A stretch of 64,000 nucleotides of DNA from Tritrichomonas musculus (lineage: Eukaryota > Parabasalia > Tritrichomonadida > Tritrichomonadidae). The stretch covers positions 5,441,501-5,505,500 of the forward strand of contig JAPFFF010000005.1 of assembly GCA_039105265.1 (NCBI GenBank). Direction: 5' to 3'. Position 1 is the stretch's first letter. Every line of letters starts with the position of its first letter. Under the pieces are notes generated by a model. It searched no databases, was not told the DNA's origin, and saw only the letters and a program-made list of their open reading frames with translations. Position numbers and translations under genes: made by a program. Below, in pieces: positions 19,233-28,700 of this stretch.

Positions 19233-21734
19233 ATGCAAGAGAAAATCTCTATCACCAATATAGATTTTGATTGTGAGGAATATGATGTTATTGAAAAAAG
19301 AAAAGATATTGAAGAAAATCTATTATTAAAACAGTTAATGGAAGAAAATCAAAACAATATTTCAAATGATCACAATGATAGAGCAATTTTTATCGATGAT
19401 ATCGATAATGAATATTTAGATGATATTGAAAGAAGAAAAAATGCTGAAGAAATTTTATTAGAAACTCAAATTGAAGAAGAAAGAATGGATAGGCTTCAAG
19501 AAGATATGGAAAATTGTAATTTTATCAGTGAGGATGATGATGAATCTTACGAAGAGTTAGAAAAAAGAAAAGACGCTGAAGATTTTCTCCTAAGCATTCA
19601 ATTAAATGATGAAACAATGAATTCAACGATCAATGATAGCTATATTGATGATGAATCATATGAAGAAATAGAGAAAAGAAAAGATTTTGAAGAAAATGAA
19701 TTATTTAATCAAATAGATGAAGAAAATATTGACGACTGCATTGATGAAATCATCGAGAATGGATCAGTTGAAGGATTGAATGAAGAATACCTAGAAACAG
19801 ACGAAATAGATGATCTTGAAAATCTAAAAGATAATGAAGAATCATTGATCATTATCCAACTATCCGAAGAAAAAAGTGAAATTAATGAAATTTTTGATAT
19901 AATAGAAAAAGAAAAATCAAATCAAATTGACGATGCAAGCGTTTTCCCTGTTCCTGATTGCCTTTCTTGCTCATCAAACGAAGAAAAAAGATCAGTAGCA
20001 TCTATTATAGAAATTGAATCAAGCTCAAATATTCCATCTGAAACACCATTCAAGCACAAGTCAATGATTCCTGTTCAAACAGGTAGAAAGATTCCACTCC
20101 CTAGAGAAATATTCGAGACACCAAGTTTTAGAACTCAAGGTCGTGATAAATTTGATCCACACTTATTATCAGAAATGAAACCAAAAGCTCGAAATGGAAA
20201 TAAAGGGCATTCATCGATACCCGTTAATCAAGGAAGAAAACAAATGAACAAAAAGGTTTCGGCGCAAACAAATAAAAAAGATTCAAAAGAAGAAAAAGAT
20301 AAAACTAAATCATTTGTTAAAAAAGCTACAAATGTTAAGAAAGCAAATGTAATCTCTAGTATCAATAGCAAAAGCAATGAAGAAGACAATAAAAATACAG
20401 ATTTATCAAAGCAACAAGCTCCAAAAACAATATCAAAGAAGCAATTGAAGAACTTGACAGAGAGGCTAGCACCTATAACTCCAGCCTCAGGAAAACAACA
20501 ACGATCTGATACAGTGGTTGAATCGGTCAAATTAATTCCTCAAACACCATGCTGTTCAAATAATCATGATATTTTCAACAGGTTATTTGAAATGTCAACA
20601 TGCAAGAAGAAAATGCCTAATGCAGAAGAAGAAAAAGTTGAAGAAACTCCAGCTGAGGTTCAGCCAATAATGAGTGCGAAATCAAATCATCTGGCTTTGA
20701 AAAAAGATATCGTCAAAATATCAAATGTTGTTGGTCAAATTGATGAATGTAATAAAGAAAATCTTGAAAGAATTATGAAGGAACTAAAAATTGTAGATTC
20801 GACAACAACAGATCAAGAACTCAAAATGATTGAAGATGAATATTCTCAATGTATAGTTGATAAAGAGAAAAATATTTATAGCGCTAAACAACTTGAGACA
20901 AGAATTCTTGATTCACTTTCGCTCAAAAAGCATCGTAAGTTCAATATATATGTCAATCGAAGATTAGCAATTGTTAGAGCCAACGAAAAAGTTGTTATTG
21001 AGCAGCCAGAAGAAAAGCCAGAGCCAGTAAAATGTTCAACAAGAATGCACAGAGTTACATTTGATCGTCTTATTGCTGTAAAGCCGGCAGCTCCTGAAAG
21101 TGATAATCAAAATGTAAATGACATCACTCTCAAGAAAGAGGCTGAACAAGTTAGAATATCAAAGGCATCTCAATTTATTCTCCAAAAGTCACAAAGATCT
21201 CAAGAAATCATGGATATGCCACTTGATCAAAGAGATAATTATTTAATGAAATTACGAAATCAATCAATACAAAAACTAGAAGAATCTCTTCAATTAGAAG
21301 AAGAAAAAGAGCTTAAAACAAAACCATCTAATTTGGGAGCTCTTCCGAAATTCTATGGCCAAATTCAACAAGAATTAAAACAACGTTCTTCAAAACAAAG
21401 TCAGAGCAAGAAAGAATCGGAAAAAGAATCTAAACCGAAGAAATTGTCATACAATGATTTCCAAAAGATGAAAGGAAAGATTTATGGAGCAGAACCAAAA
21501 ATTGCAGGAGTTGAAGAGAGAATAAAGAGACTAAGACTTGCTCGAATAGAACGTAATGAGTTGCAAGAAGCACTTGACCCGAGAGCCTTACCAACTGAAC
21601 TAAAAAATATGAAGAAAAAGAAAAATGTAGCAAAGAAAAATGCTTCTTTAAGCTCATCAATAATTCAAGCAGATAGTCAAGCCGACCCATCAAGTGAGAC
21701 AGTTGATGATGTCGACAATGCTCTTGGAATTTAA
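19233..21734 (+). CDS. Large charged hypothetical protein with N-terminal repeats
   Basis: This 833-residue protein matches no family I recognise. The first about 200 residues hold four or five degenerate repeats around (D/E)-x-IEKRKDxEExLLxxQL, one each near residues 20, 62, 108, 145 and 190. The middle is Lys/Ser-rich and disordered, with Pro-Thr motifs such as ETPFKHK, LAPITPASG and IPQTPCC that look like proline-directed phosphorylation sites. The C-terminus (about 690-795) is basic and helical, with ALPKFYGQIQQELKQR and GVEERIKRLRLARIERNEL. There is no membrane segment. It could be a nuclear or cytoskeletal scaffold, but function is unknown. Confidence 0.82.
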   Translation: MQEKISITNIDFDCEEYDVIEKRKDIEENLLLKQLMEENQNNISNDHNDRAIFIDDIDNEYLDDIERRKNAEEILLETQIEEERMDRLQEDMENCNFISEDDDESYEELEKRKDAEDFLLSIQLNDETMNSTINDSYIDDESYEEIEKRKDFEENELFNQIDEENIDDCIDEIIENGSVEGLNEEYLETDEIDDLENLKDNEESLIIIQLSEEKSEINEIFDIIEKEKSNQIDDASVFPVPDCLSCSSNEEKRSVASIIEIESSSNIPSETPFKHKSMIPVQTGRKIPLPREIFETPSFRTQGRDKFDPHLLSEMKPKARNGNKGHSSIPVNQGRKQMNKKVSAQTNKKDSKEEKDKTKSFVKKATNVKKANVISSINSKSNEEDNKNTDLSKQQAPKTISKKQLKNLTERLAPITPASGKQQRSDTVVESVKLIPQTPCCSNNHDIFNRLFEMSTCKKKMPNAEEEKVEETPAEVQPIMSAKSNHLALKKDIVKISNVVGQIDECNKENLERIMKELKIVDSTTTDQELKMIEDEYSQCIVDKEKNIYSAKQLETRILDSLSLKKHRKFNIYVNRRLAIVRANEKVVIEQPEEKPEPVKCSTRMHRVTFDRLIAVKPAAPESDNQNVNDITLKKEAEQVRISKASQFILQKSQRSQEIMDMPLDQRDNYLMKLRNQSIQKLEESLQLEEEKELKTKPSNLGALPKFYGQIQQELKQRSSKQSQSKKESEKESKPKKLSYNDFQKMKGKIYGAEPKIAGVEERIKRLRLARIERNELQEALDPRALPTELKNMKKKKNVAKKNASLSSSIIQADSQADPSSETVDDVDNALGI

Positions 21735-21874
21735 AATAATTTTTTTTAAATTCAGTTCTAATTTATTTTACTCATAAAAATTATTATGCTAATATTTTTC
21801 TTTTTTCATTAAACTATTGAAGTACATATTTGTCAATTCATTCAATATTTTTATGAATTATTGAATATTGATAA

Positions 21875-22403
21875 TCAATATTTAATGCTGTTGGCTTCTT
21901 GAATAACTTTTTCACAATTTTCACCATTCTCGCATGAAGTAAAGTAAACATCACCATCAAAATCGGGAATATGTTTTTTAATTTTTGCTATTACTTCATT
22001 TTTTCTTTCATCATATTCTGCTTCATCAAGAAGATCAGATTTATTAATGATAAACAAAATGGAGTATTTAATAAAAAACATATTCAAGTTCGTCGTTATA
22101 TCTAGATACAGGAGGTAAGTTTTTTGGAAATTGGGCGCAAACGGTAAAAATGAAAACAACTTGTGTGTCATGGTATATATTTTGTGTTACTGAGCGAAAT
22201 TCACCTTGTCCAGCTGTATCCCAAATTTGAAATTTTAATTTTTTGGTGTTGAAAGGAACATCCATTGTGAGCATGGTTGGAAGAGGGTTTGGAGTACTAT
22301 CCAAATTATGTATATCACGACCATTTCATTGAGCTATCAGTGATGTCTTTCCTGCACCACTAAGCCCTAAAAGAATTTCTTTGACGAAATTTTGGGAACC
22401 CAT
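21875..22403 (-). pseudogene. Degenerate Rab/Ras-like small GTPase
   Basis: Read from an ATG at 22403, the minus strand encodes a P-loop (GLSGAGKTS), then QIWDTAGQGEFR, then IINKSDLLDE and YFTSCENGEN. These are G1, G3, G4 and G5 of a small GTPase. The frame is broken by an in-frame TGA at 22326-22328, just after the P-loop helix, and by a shift near 22070-22090, between the end of the G3 half and the G4 half. The 3' end lacks the CC prenylation signal of Rabs. No trichomonad intron signals were seen that would rescue the frame. A decayed copy of a host GTPase gene is the simplest view; a sequencing error could explain one break but hardly both. Confidence 0.8.
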
Positions 22404-22452
22404 TGTTCTTTTGACAAATTTTTAAACTAAAAAGTGAAACAATAATAATTTA

Positions 22453-22459
22453 TCATAAT
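22453..22459 (+). promoter_or_regulatory. Inr-like motif upstream of nitroreductase
   Basis: TCATAAT fits the trichomonad initiator TCA+1-Py-(T/A). A start at 22455 lies 24 nt before the first in-frame ATG of the nitroreductase gene (22479). Chance matches are common in such AT-rich DNA. Confidence 0.35.
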
Positions 22460-22478
22460 TGAAAATTATTAAAGTGAT

Positions 22479-23030
22479 ATGACCATTTATTATATTAAAA
22501 TGTTTAAGGCTATCGAAGAACGAAGAACTTGTCGTCAATTTGATCCATCTCGTCAAATTCCTCGCGATGTTATAGAGCGTATCGCTCGTGCTGGAGTTAA
22601 TGCTCCAACAGGTGTTGATGCTCAATCGTTTGATCTTTATTTTGTTTCAAAGAAAGAAATTCTTGATCGAATTGCCTCAGAAGCAGTTAAAAATCTTCCA
22701 CCAGTTTTTTCTCATGGAAATGTGACACCTGATAGAATATTTTATCACGCTCCAACTGTATGCTTCATTGTTCCAGCTCGTGAAGAACGTGCTGATTGCG
22801 TCAATTACGATCTTGGGATTATTGCAGACTCGCTTTGCATAGAAGCGCAACTAAGTGGAGTGTCATCAGCAATAATAGGACTAGCTGGTTGCTGTCCTGC
22901 TTCTGTTATGAAAGAAGTTCTTGGACTTCCAAAAGAAGCAACAGCTATTGGTGTATGTCTTGGTTATGCATCACCAGAATGGAAACCACAAGAAAAAGAA
23001 ATCCGATCAAAAGTTCATTGGATTGAGTAA
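22479..23030 (+). CDS. Nitroreductase-family protein (FMN-dependent)
   Basis: This protein has 183 residues from the first ATG, or 176 if translation starts at the second (22500), where family homology begins with FKAIEERRTCRQFD. Typical features of the nitroreductase fold are RRTCRQFD (FMN phosphate contact), AGVNAPTGVDAQSFDLYFV, the central NYDLGIIADSLCIEAQLSGVSS helix, and GLPKEATAIGVCLGYA near the end. These flavoenzymes reduce nitroaromatics and quinones with NAD(P)H. In trichomonads and other anaerobic protists they are discussed in metronidazole activation. The family is mainly bacterial, so lateral acquisition is likely. It has no signal or hydrogenosomal presequence. Confidence 0.9.
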   Translation: MTIYYIKMFKAIEERRTCRQFDPSRQIPRDVIERIARAGVNAPTGVDAQSFDLYFVSKKEILDRIASEAVKNLPPVFSHGNVTPDRIFYHAPTVCFIVPAREERADCVNYDLGIIADSLCIEAQLSGVSSAIIGLAGCCPASVMKEVLGLPKEATAIGVCLGYASPEWKPQEKEIRSKVHWIE

Positions 23031-23276
23031 TGAAACTAGCAAAAGATTATGATAAAAAAAATTAATGCTCTCCTTTTTTATAGTAAAATGGGGAGGAAGA
23101 GCGAATAAAAACTCGAATAATTAGATTGCTCAAATTATATATATTATTTGTTAAAAAAAATTTAAAATACACAACTTTATTGATTTAAACAATTCGCAGG
23201 TTTCGATTGGGTTTTAATAAATAATATAAAATAAACAAAATAAATTAAAACAAATGGTTAGAGCCAGAAAAGAGTA

Positions 23277-24254
23277 TTAATGTGAATTCTCGTTAATGAA
23301 AATTGGTTGAGCTGGCATTGGTATCAGCATTTGTTGATGCTGCGTTTGAAAATGTTGCATTTGCATCTGTTGTTGTTGCATTTGCATTTGCTGTTGTTGC
23401 ATCTGTTGTTGCTGCATTTGCATTTGCTGTTGTTGCATCTGTTGTTGCTGCATTTGCATTTGTTGCATCTGCATTTGCCTTTGATGTTGCATGCGCATCA
23501 GAGATGGAGGTCTAAAAGCAGTTTTTTGTTTTTCATCTTTAATTGATTTAACAGCTAAATTAAATATTTCTTCTCCGTATTTTTCGTGTACAGTTTTGAG
23601 CCAATCATATGTTTCTGTAGTAATAACATCAGTGCATGATTCAACAGTAGCTGCTGCAGCTGCAACTTCTGGCGGAACGTCAAGATAGAACGCACTGCAT
23701 AATATCAGACAGATATCAACAATTACACTATTGCATAATCTGATCAGATCTTCATCAGGTATTGTTGCTTTTAAAGTTTGTTTCCATCTTTCGAAATGTG
23801 TGAATGGTGTATCAATTTCATAGTTGAAATCAATTGATTTAAGCAAGTCTAATTCGGCTTGAGTTATTTGAACAATATCGTTTGGATTGATTAATAAATT
23901 TTGTTGAGTATTCAATTCACGATCTCCTAGAAGACTACGTATTTTCATTGAAGGAGCTGATTGACATATTCGGGTAATTTCAGCATAAACAGCTTGAATT
24001 GGACGAAAACAATCAGCTGCTTTACATGCCGTAAAAAGAGCTGCAACCATGAGAATAAAAAGTTCGTAGCAGCAATCACATGAGTTTCTGAAATAGCGTT
24101 GAAGAATTACAAAGGCAGAAGCGATAATAGGTGATAATTCAACATTAAGTCCTTTTCTCGCTTTACAAATAAGGCACCATATTGTCCTTCTTTGTTCATC
24201 TGTCCAGCTTTTATTTATAATAGCAAAAGGGATATCTTCTGGAACTTTCTCCAT
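23277..24254 (-). CDS. Cyclin-like protein with Gln/Met-rich tail
   Basis: A 325-residue protein. Residues about 40-225 look like a divergent cyclin box pair: SAFVILQRYF, then FILMVAALFTACKAAD (matching the A-x-LFLA-x-K-x-E/D helix 3 of cyclins), a second segment VQITQAELDLLKSIDFNYEI, and THFERWKQTL. It is closest in feel to transcription-type cyclins (C/H/K/T), which partner CDK7/8/9-like kinases. The tail (about 255-310) is a Gln/Met tract built from repeated QMQMQQQQMQQQ blocks encoded by a 36-bp minisatellite (about 23345-23470), probably variable in length between strains. The start is the first ATG at 24254, with an initiator-like TCATTTT 18 nt upstream. Confidence 0.75.
   Translation of the reverse strand: MEKVPEDIPFAIINKSWTDEQRRTIWCLICKARKGLNVELSPIIASAFVILQRYFRNSCDCCYELFILMVAALFTACKAADCFRPIQAVYAEITRICQSAPSMKIRSLLGDRELNTQQNLLINPNDIVQITQAELDLLKSIDFNYEIDTPFTHFERWKQTLKATIPDEDLIRLCNSVIVDICLILCSAFYLDVPPEVAAAAATVESCTDVITTETYDWLKTVHEKYGEEIFNLAVKSIKDEKQKTAFRPPSLMRMQHQRQMQMQQMQMQQQQMQQQQMQMQQQQMQQQQMQMQQQQMQMQHFQTQHQQMLIPMPAQPIFINENSH
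23345..23475. repeat. In-gene 36-bp minisatellite (Gln/Met codons)
   Basis: The stretch repeats a TGCATTTGCATTTGCTGTTG type unit with TGTTGTTGC fillers, about three times, in frame with the cyclin-like gene. On the coding strand it gives alternating CAG/CAA/CAA and ATG codons. Slippage would change tail length in steps of 12 residues without breaking the frame. Confidence 0.75.
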
Positions 24255-25149
24255 AAATGTCCGGACAAAAATGATAACAATTGTAAAAATAAACCTAAAA
24301 TTGGATGGTATTCAAAAAGTTTGATTTTGAATGGATGGAAAACGGAAAAGAGTTTTCAATTTAAATCGTTTATAAATTTGATAACAAAAAATTTTTAAAG
24401 ATTTTATTCTCAAATTGTGTCAAAATTTCTCCTTTTTTTTTTGCCATATGGAATCTTAACTGATTACAAATGTTTGCAAAAATGGCTATATTATCGTGAT
24501 ATGTCATGAAAAAATAAAAAAATTACCTCAAATATCTTTTTATTTGGTATTATTTAATTTTTTATATTTATTAATTAGATTAAAAATAATTATTTCCGTA
24601 TATTTAATGAACATAAAATTTATCTAACATATAAAAATGTTAACTTATTTTTAAAATATCAAGATAATTTAATAAGTATCTATAATTTCAATTCTATCAA
24701 AATTTTAAAAGAGAAATTTCATATATGGAATTAATTAAATAATACATTTTAAGATAAAATTATTAAGCAAAATTATTTTTATATGATAAAATAATTGTTT
24801 ATTAAATTGTCAAAAACATTGATTATTGTTTTTCAAAATAATTGAGTATTTAATTCAATTATTCTATAAATGAAAGTGATCGAAACGAAAAAATTGTAAA
24901 ATGTTTTATTTCATTAGCTTTCACCAATAATAATTATTCTAATAATATGAATTACTTCCGTTATACCGATGCAACTTTTTACAAAATACAGACGCTAAGT
25001 ATTATTATGTGATATGAAAAGTATTCAAATAAAATTTGAAACAATTTTTACTGATTATTTTCCATTCAAAAAAAGTGGTTTGGGAATATATATTACAATT
25101 TTTAAAGTTTAGAATATAATAAGAAAGTTATTTATATGAATATGCTTTG
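24255..25149. other. Intergenic region upstream of U2
   Basis: About 0.9 kb of AT-rich DNA between the cyclin-like gene and the U2 snRNA gene. It should carry the snRNA promoter, but I recognise no proximal sequence element. No coding frame is seen. Confidence 0.5.
24268..24274 (-). promoter_or_regulatory. Inr-like motif upstream of cyclin-like gene
   Basis: On the minus strand TCATTTT matches the trichomonad initiator. The presumed start A at 24272 is 18 nt before the ATG at 24254, a spacing usual for trichomonad genes. Confidence 0.4.
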
Positions 25150-25323
25150 CACTCATGGCGATTCGCTATGAATAAGTGTAGTATCTGTTCTGAATCGCTT
25201 GACAGCGGTTCACCCGGTACGTGCTGGGTACCCTGCTCAAACGAATTTATTACTTCGTCCTTTGCTTTCTAGCTCAGGATGATTGTTGTCCTTCTCCTTA
25301 CACACCTGAGAAGGTACGACAAT
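25150..25323 (+). ncRNA. U2 spliceosomal snRNA
   Basis: A GC-richer island in AT-rich DNA contains the near-invariant U2 core GTGTAGTATCTGTTCT (25176-25191), whose GTAGTA pairs with the intron branch site. It is preceded by a 7-bp stem-loop I (CATGGCG/CGCTATG, 25154-25170) and followed by a stem II (GAATCGCT/AGCGGTTC, 25192-25211). A T-rich Sm-like site comes next (AATTTATTA near 25244-25252), then a 3' stem-loop (TTGTCCTTCTC with GAGAAGG..GACAA, ending at 25322). Order and spacing match U2 of other eukaryotes. The exact 5' and 3' ends are uncertain by a few bases. A spliced gene (CDC14-like) occurs in the same window. Confidence 0.88.
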
Positions 25324-25748
25324 TTTAATATATTTCTCATTTTTTAAAAAAACAAAAAAATTTAAAACTATGCTATATTTAAAAACTTCCACTTTTTGAG
25401 GGAAGACATTGAAAATTTTCAATTGATCTCTTCTCTCCATGAATTAAGCCAAGTTGAAGTTCTACAGCTGGAAGTTAGGCTCGGGAAAATGATGAAAATT
25501 AAATTAATTGATTTCATTTTGCAAGTTAAACTTGTATCGTAACAAAGAGGGAAAAAAAAAAAAAAGAAGAAGAATTCGAAATATTTTTTAAAAAAATAAC
25601 AAGCATGGTAATATAATTTATATTCGTCTCTCTATTTTACAATTTAAAATCGGCCCTTTTTGGCAATTTTAAAAGGTCAATATATTGTCAAATATCTGTT
25701 AAAATGACCGATTTGAAATGCACAGACAGTAGATTTCAAATCGAACAC
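25324..25748. other. Intergenic region with unexplained GC-richer block and hairpin
   Basis: Between U2 and the WD40 gene lies a GC-richer block (about 25441-25490, GAATTAAGCCAAGTTGAAG onward) that resembles neither neighbour and might be part of another RNA or a U2-linked element. A perfect 11-bp inverted repeat at 25709-25743 sits at the 3' end of the WD40 gene and is listed separately. Confidence 0.4.
25709..25743 (-). terminator. Hairpin just downstream of the WD40 gene stop codon
   Basis: CGATTTGAAAT (25709-25719) and ATTTCAAATCG (25733-25743) form a perfect 11-bp stem with a 13-nt loop. It begins 5 bp beyond the minus-strand stop codon at 25749. In the transcript it would sit at the very start of the 3' UTR. 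A role in 3'-end formation or stability is inference. Confidence 0.4.
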
Positions 25749-28700
25749 TCATTGAAACTTCCTGTATCCATGAAGATTATTTTTACTTCTTTCGCTGATC
25801 CTTGGCCTATAAAGCGGAGGTGGACTTGAGCTTCTAGCAGGGTCCATGACTATTTTCTGGTACTTATTTTTCTGTGCTGCTCCAATTTTAGAGTGTGGCA
25901 AGTTGTCGTAACTTTTTGTGTTAACTTTTCCATTTTCTCTTCCCATGTCAAAAAGTGGAACTTTTCTCTGAAAGTTCAGGTTTCTCCTTGGCGAGTGCGG
26001 GTAGTTGTTGACTGGTCTATGGACCTTTGGCAAGGTTCCTTCCTTTTTCCCAATCATATTTAGAGGTCTCACAGGGTTTTGTACATCAAAGTCGAGATTC
26101 AATATTGAAACCTGCTTCTGTCTTTTCTTCTTGACTGTCTCGCTGTTTTTCGGCTGGTATCTGTTCAATGCGTTCATTGCATAAAGATGGCTCTGGTCGC
26201 TAGGCTGTAGTGCGTGTATTCTATCGTCTTCTCCCGAGAGAACATTTCTGTTGTATTCCACTTTTTGACTAGTTATTTGGTTATATGCAGTGAAATTTGA
26301 ATTCAGAGGATTGACGAACCTTGATGAGTGGTTTGAGGGAGGGTACTCAAATTGCATTGATTTTGACTCTTCTGAAAAATTTGACCTTGGATTCATATTG
26401 AATGAAAAATTGCCGCTGTTTTCAAATTGGCCTTCCTTATTGGCCTCTTGTTGATCGTCTTTTGAAGACGATGGGAAATTGAATTGGGTTTTGTGAAATT
26501 GAGGAGGAGGATTCGATTCAGTTTCAGCGTTCCTGTTTTCACTACTACCTTTCAGCCGCTGGATCCAGACACTCCGGTTGTTTGCGTTCATGCGGCGGAG
26601 AAGTGGCATCAGCTCGACCTTGCCGTCGAGAATCTGGTCAATTATGGCTTCCATGTCGAGTACAACTTCTGGTCCAGGAAGGATGATTAGCTTCTCTTGC
26701 TGCAAAACGGGCGGAGTTCTGCATCTCCTGAGAGGGTATCTGTTTCTGAACTTGAAGAAGGATTTGGTGGGGCTAATTGTCTTGTTTTTGCTGACAAAAT
26801 TGGGATTATAAGTATAATATAATTTTCTGGCAGGTGGAGTTGGCGATCGTTTAATGTTGTGAGTTAAAAAGATCTGTTCCTGTCTACGTTTATTTTTGGT
26901 TGTATTGGGCTTCTGTCTATTAATGTCGTTGATATTGTGAGTTATATCATTACTGCTATTGTCAGTAAGCTGCTTAGTTCTGTTGTTTAATCTATTATTT
27001 TTGTTATTACTGGATTTTTTGTTGGAATCAACTTGTTTATTTTGCTGGTCATTGCTGTTGCTTTGTTTAGTATTATTAAAATTAATACTACTCGTGCTGT
27101 TTTGTTTGCTGGGTTTGATAGTATTATTTTGCTTATTATTATTGTTTATTTCAGTTGAATTAGATTTCTGTTTTCCTTGTTTTGGATTCTTTGATCGTTT
27201 TTTATTTGCTTGAGAATCATCATTTGTAGGTTGTTCAGAAGTACTTTTCCCATGTGGAATTTTTTGATGAATGCTGCTATTTGTAGCTATTTTTTCTTCT
27301 TTTCCTCCATTGTTGCCTTTTTCATTTAATTTCTCATCTTTATAAGGAAATGATGTTTGTGTATCTACTTCATACATTTGTGGCCTTATTGATTGTGACT
27401 CATCACCCTCAAAATTATTTTGTCCATCAATCTGCATTTGAGCGTTAATATCAGATTCATTACTACAATCTTCATTTAAATTTTCATCAATAACAGCATT
27501 TTCATTTTCATTGGCATTTCCACCTAAAATTTCATCATTATTCCCATCCTCATTCAAAATATCATTTTCATTATCATCTTCCTCATACTCATAACCATTA
27601 TCACTATCATTATTTTCACCTTTACTATTCTTTCTTTTTCCTGGTTTTTTATTATTTTTCTTCTTCTTCATATTTTTCTGGTTATTATTTTCTGAATCTT
27701 TAATTTCTTTTCCGTTTTTCTTTTTTCTTTTTCTTTTATTTAACTTTGAAACAGAATCAGCAGCATTGCCACTTGGGTTTATCTCATCATCATCAATTTC
27801 ATACTCATATTCATATTCATCATCATTATCATCCTCGTTTTGTTGCTGTTGCTGCTGTTCAGCATTTGTTCTAAAAGGCCTCGATGATCGAGGTGCATAT
27901 GATTTCGGTTGATAAACAGCTTTCTTTCTCCTGAACTTAAATTCGTCTTCAACGGGAACTTCACTTTTCTTTTTCTTAAAGAAAAAATCATCAAAATCGT
28001 CAATTTCATTTTTATCGTTTGAATTTGAATTATCTTGTTCAATTTGAACTTTTTGAGGCCTATTTTTTCTTCTTTTCTTTCTTTTCTTCTCTTTTTCTTC
28101 ATTTTTTTCTTCCTCTTCTTCTTCTTTCATTTCTCTTCTTTTTGCCTCTTCTTCGGCTTCTTTGAGCTTCTTCTTTCTCTCCTCCTCATCCATTTTCATT
28201 CTCATCTCGGCGCAAAGCTTTGCCTGGAGTTTCTCGTTGTCAGATCTCTCATTGATCAAATTCATTTCATATAATCTTCGATTCCTTTCATCTTCAGAAA
28301 GCTCAGCTGTTGATGAATCCTTATTTTTGCTTTTGCTCTGATCTTCATTTTCATTTTCTTGAATAGGAGGATGAGTGACCATATAAGCATTCAATTTCTT
28401 TCGTGGCTGTTTTGTAGTTTCTTCTTTGTTTTTCATGCGACTTGTCAAAAAGTCTGATTGTTCTTCTTTATTTTTCTCCACAGCGAATTGAATAAGCTGG
28501 TTTGTCAATTCGTCTGATATTTGGTCTGTGTTATCAATTTCCCCAATTTCATCATCAGTGTTGTTAATGCCAAATAACGAGGGACCATCTATTTTGAGTA
28601 TCTCGTTGTCTGTTCCGACGAGGATGTCTCTCTGTGCGTTGAGTATCTCGCAAGAAAAAAGTGGAAAGGGAAATATGATGTCATAGAGCAAATTAAAATT

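Noticed and set aside
22326-22328. In-frame TGA in the GTPase read as a sense codon (altered genetic code)
   Set aside because: Other genes in the window use TGA as a normal stop (for example the R-SNARE at 46944-46946), and the same pseudogene also has a frame change.
26484-28274. Antisense open frames over the low-complexity WD40 gene
   Set aside because: Phe/Leu-rich antisense reading of Lys/Glu codons, a known composition artefact.
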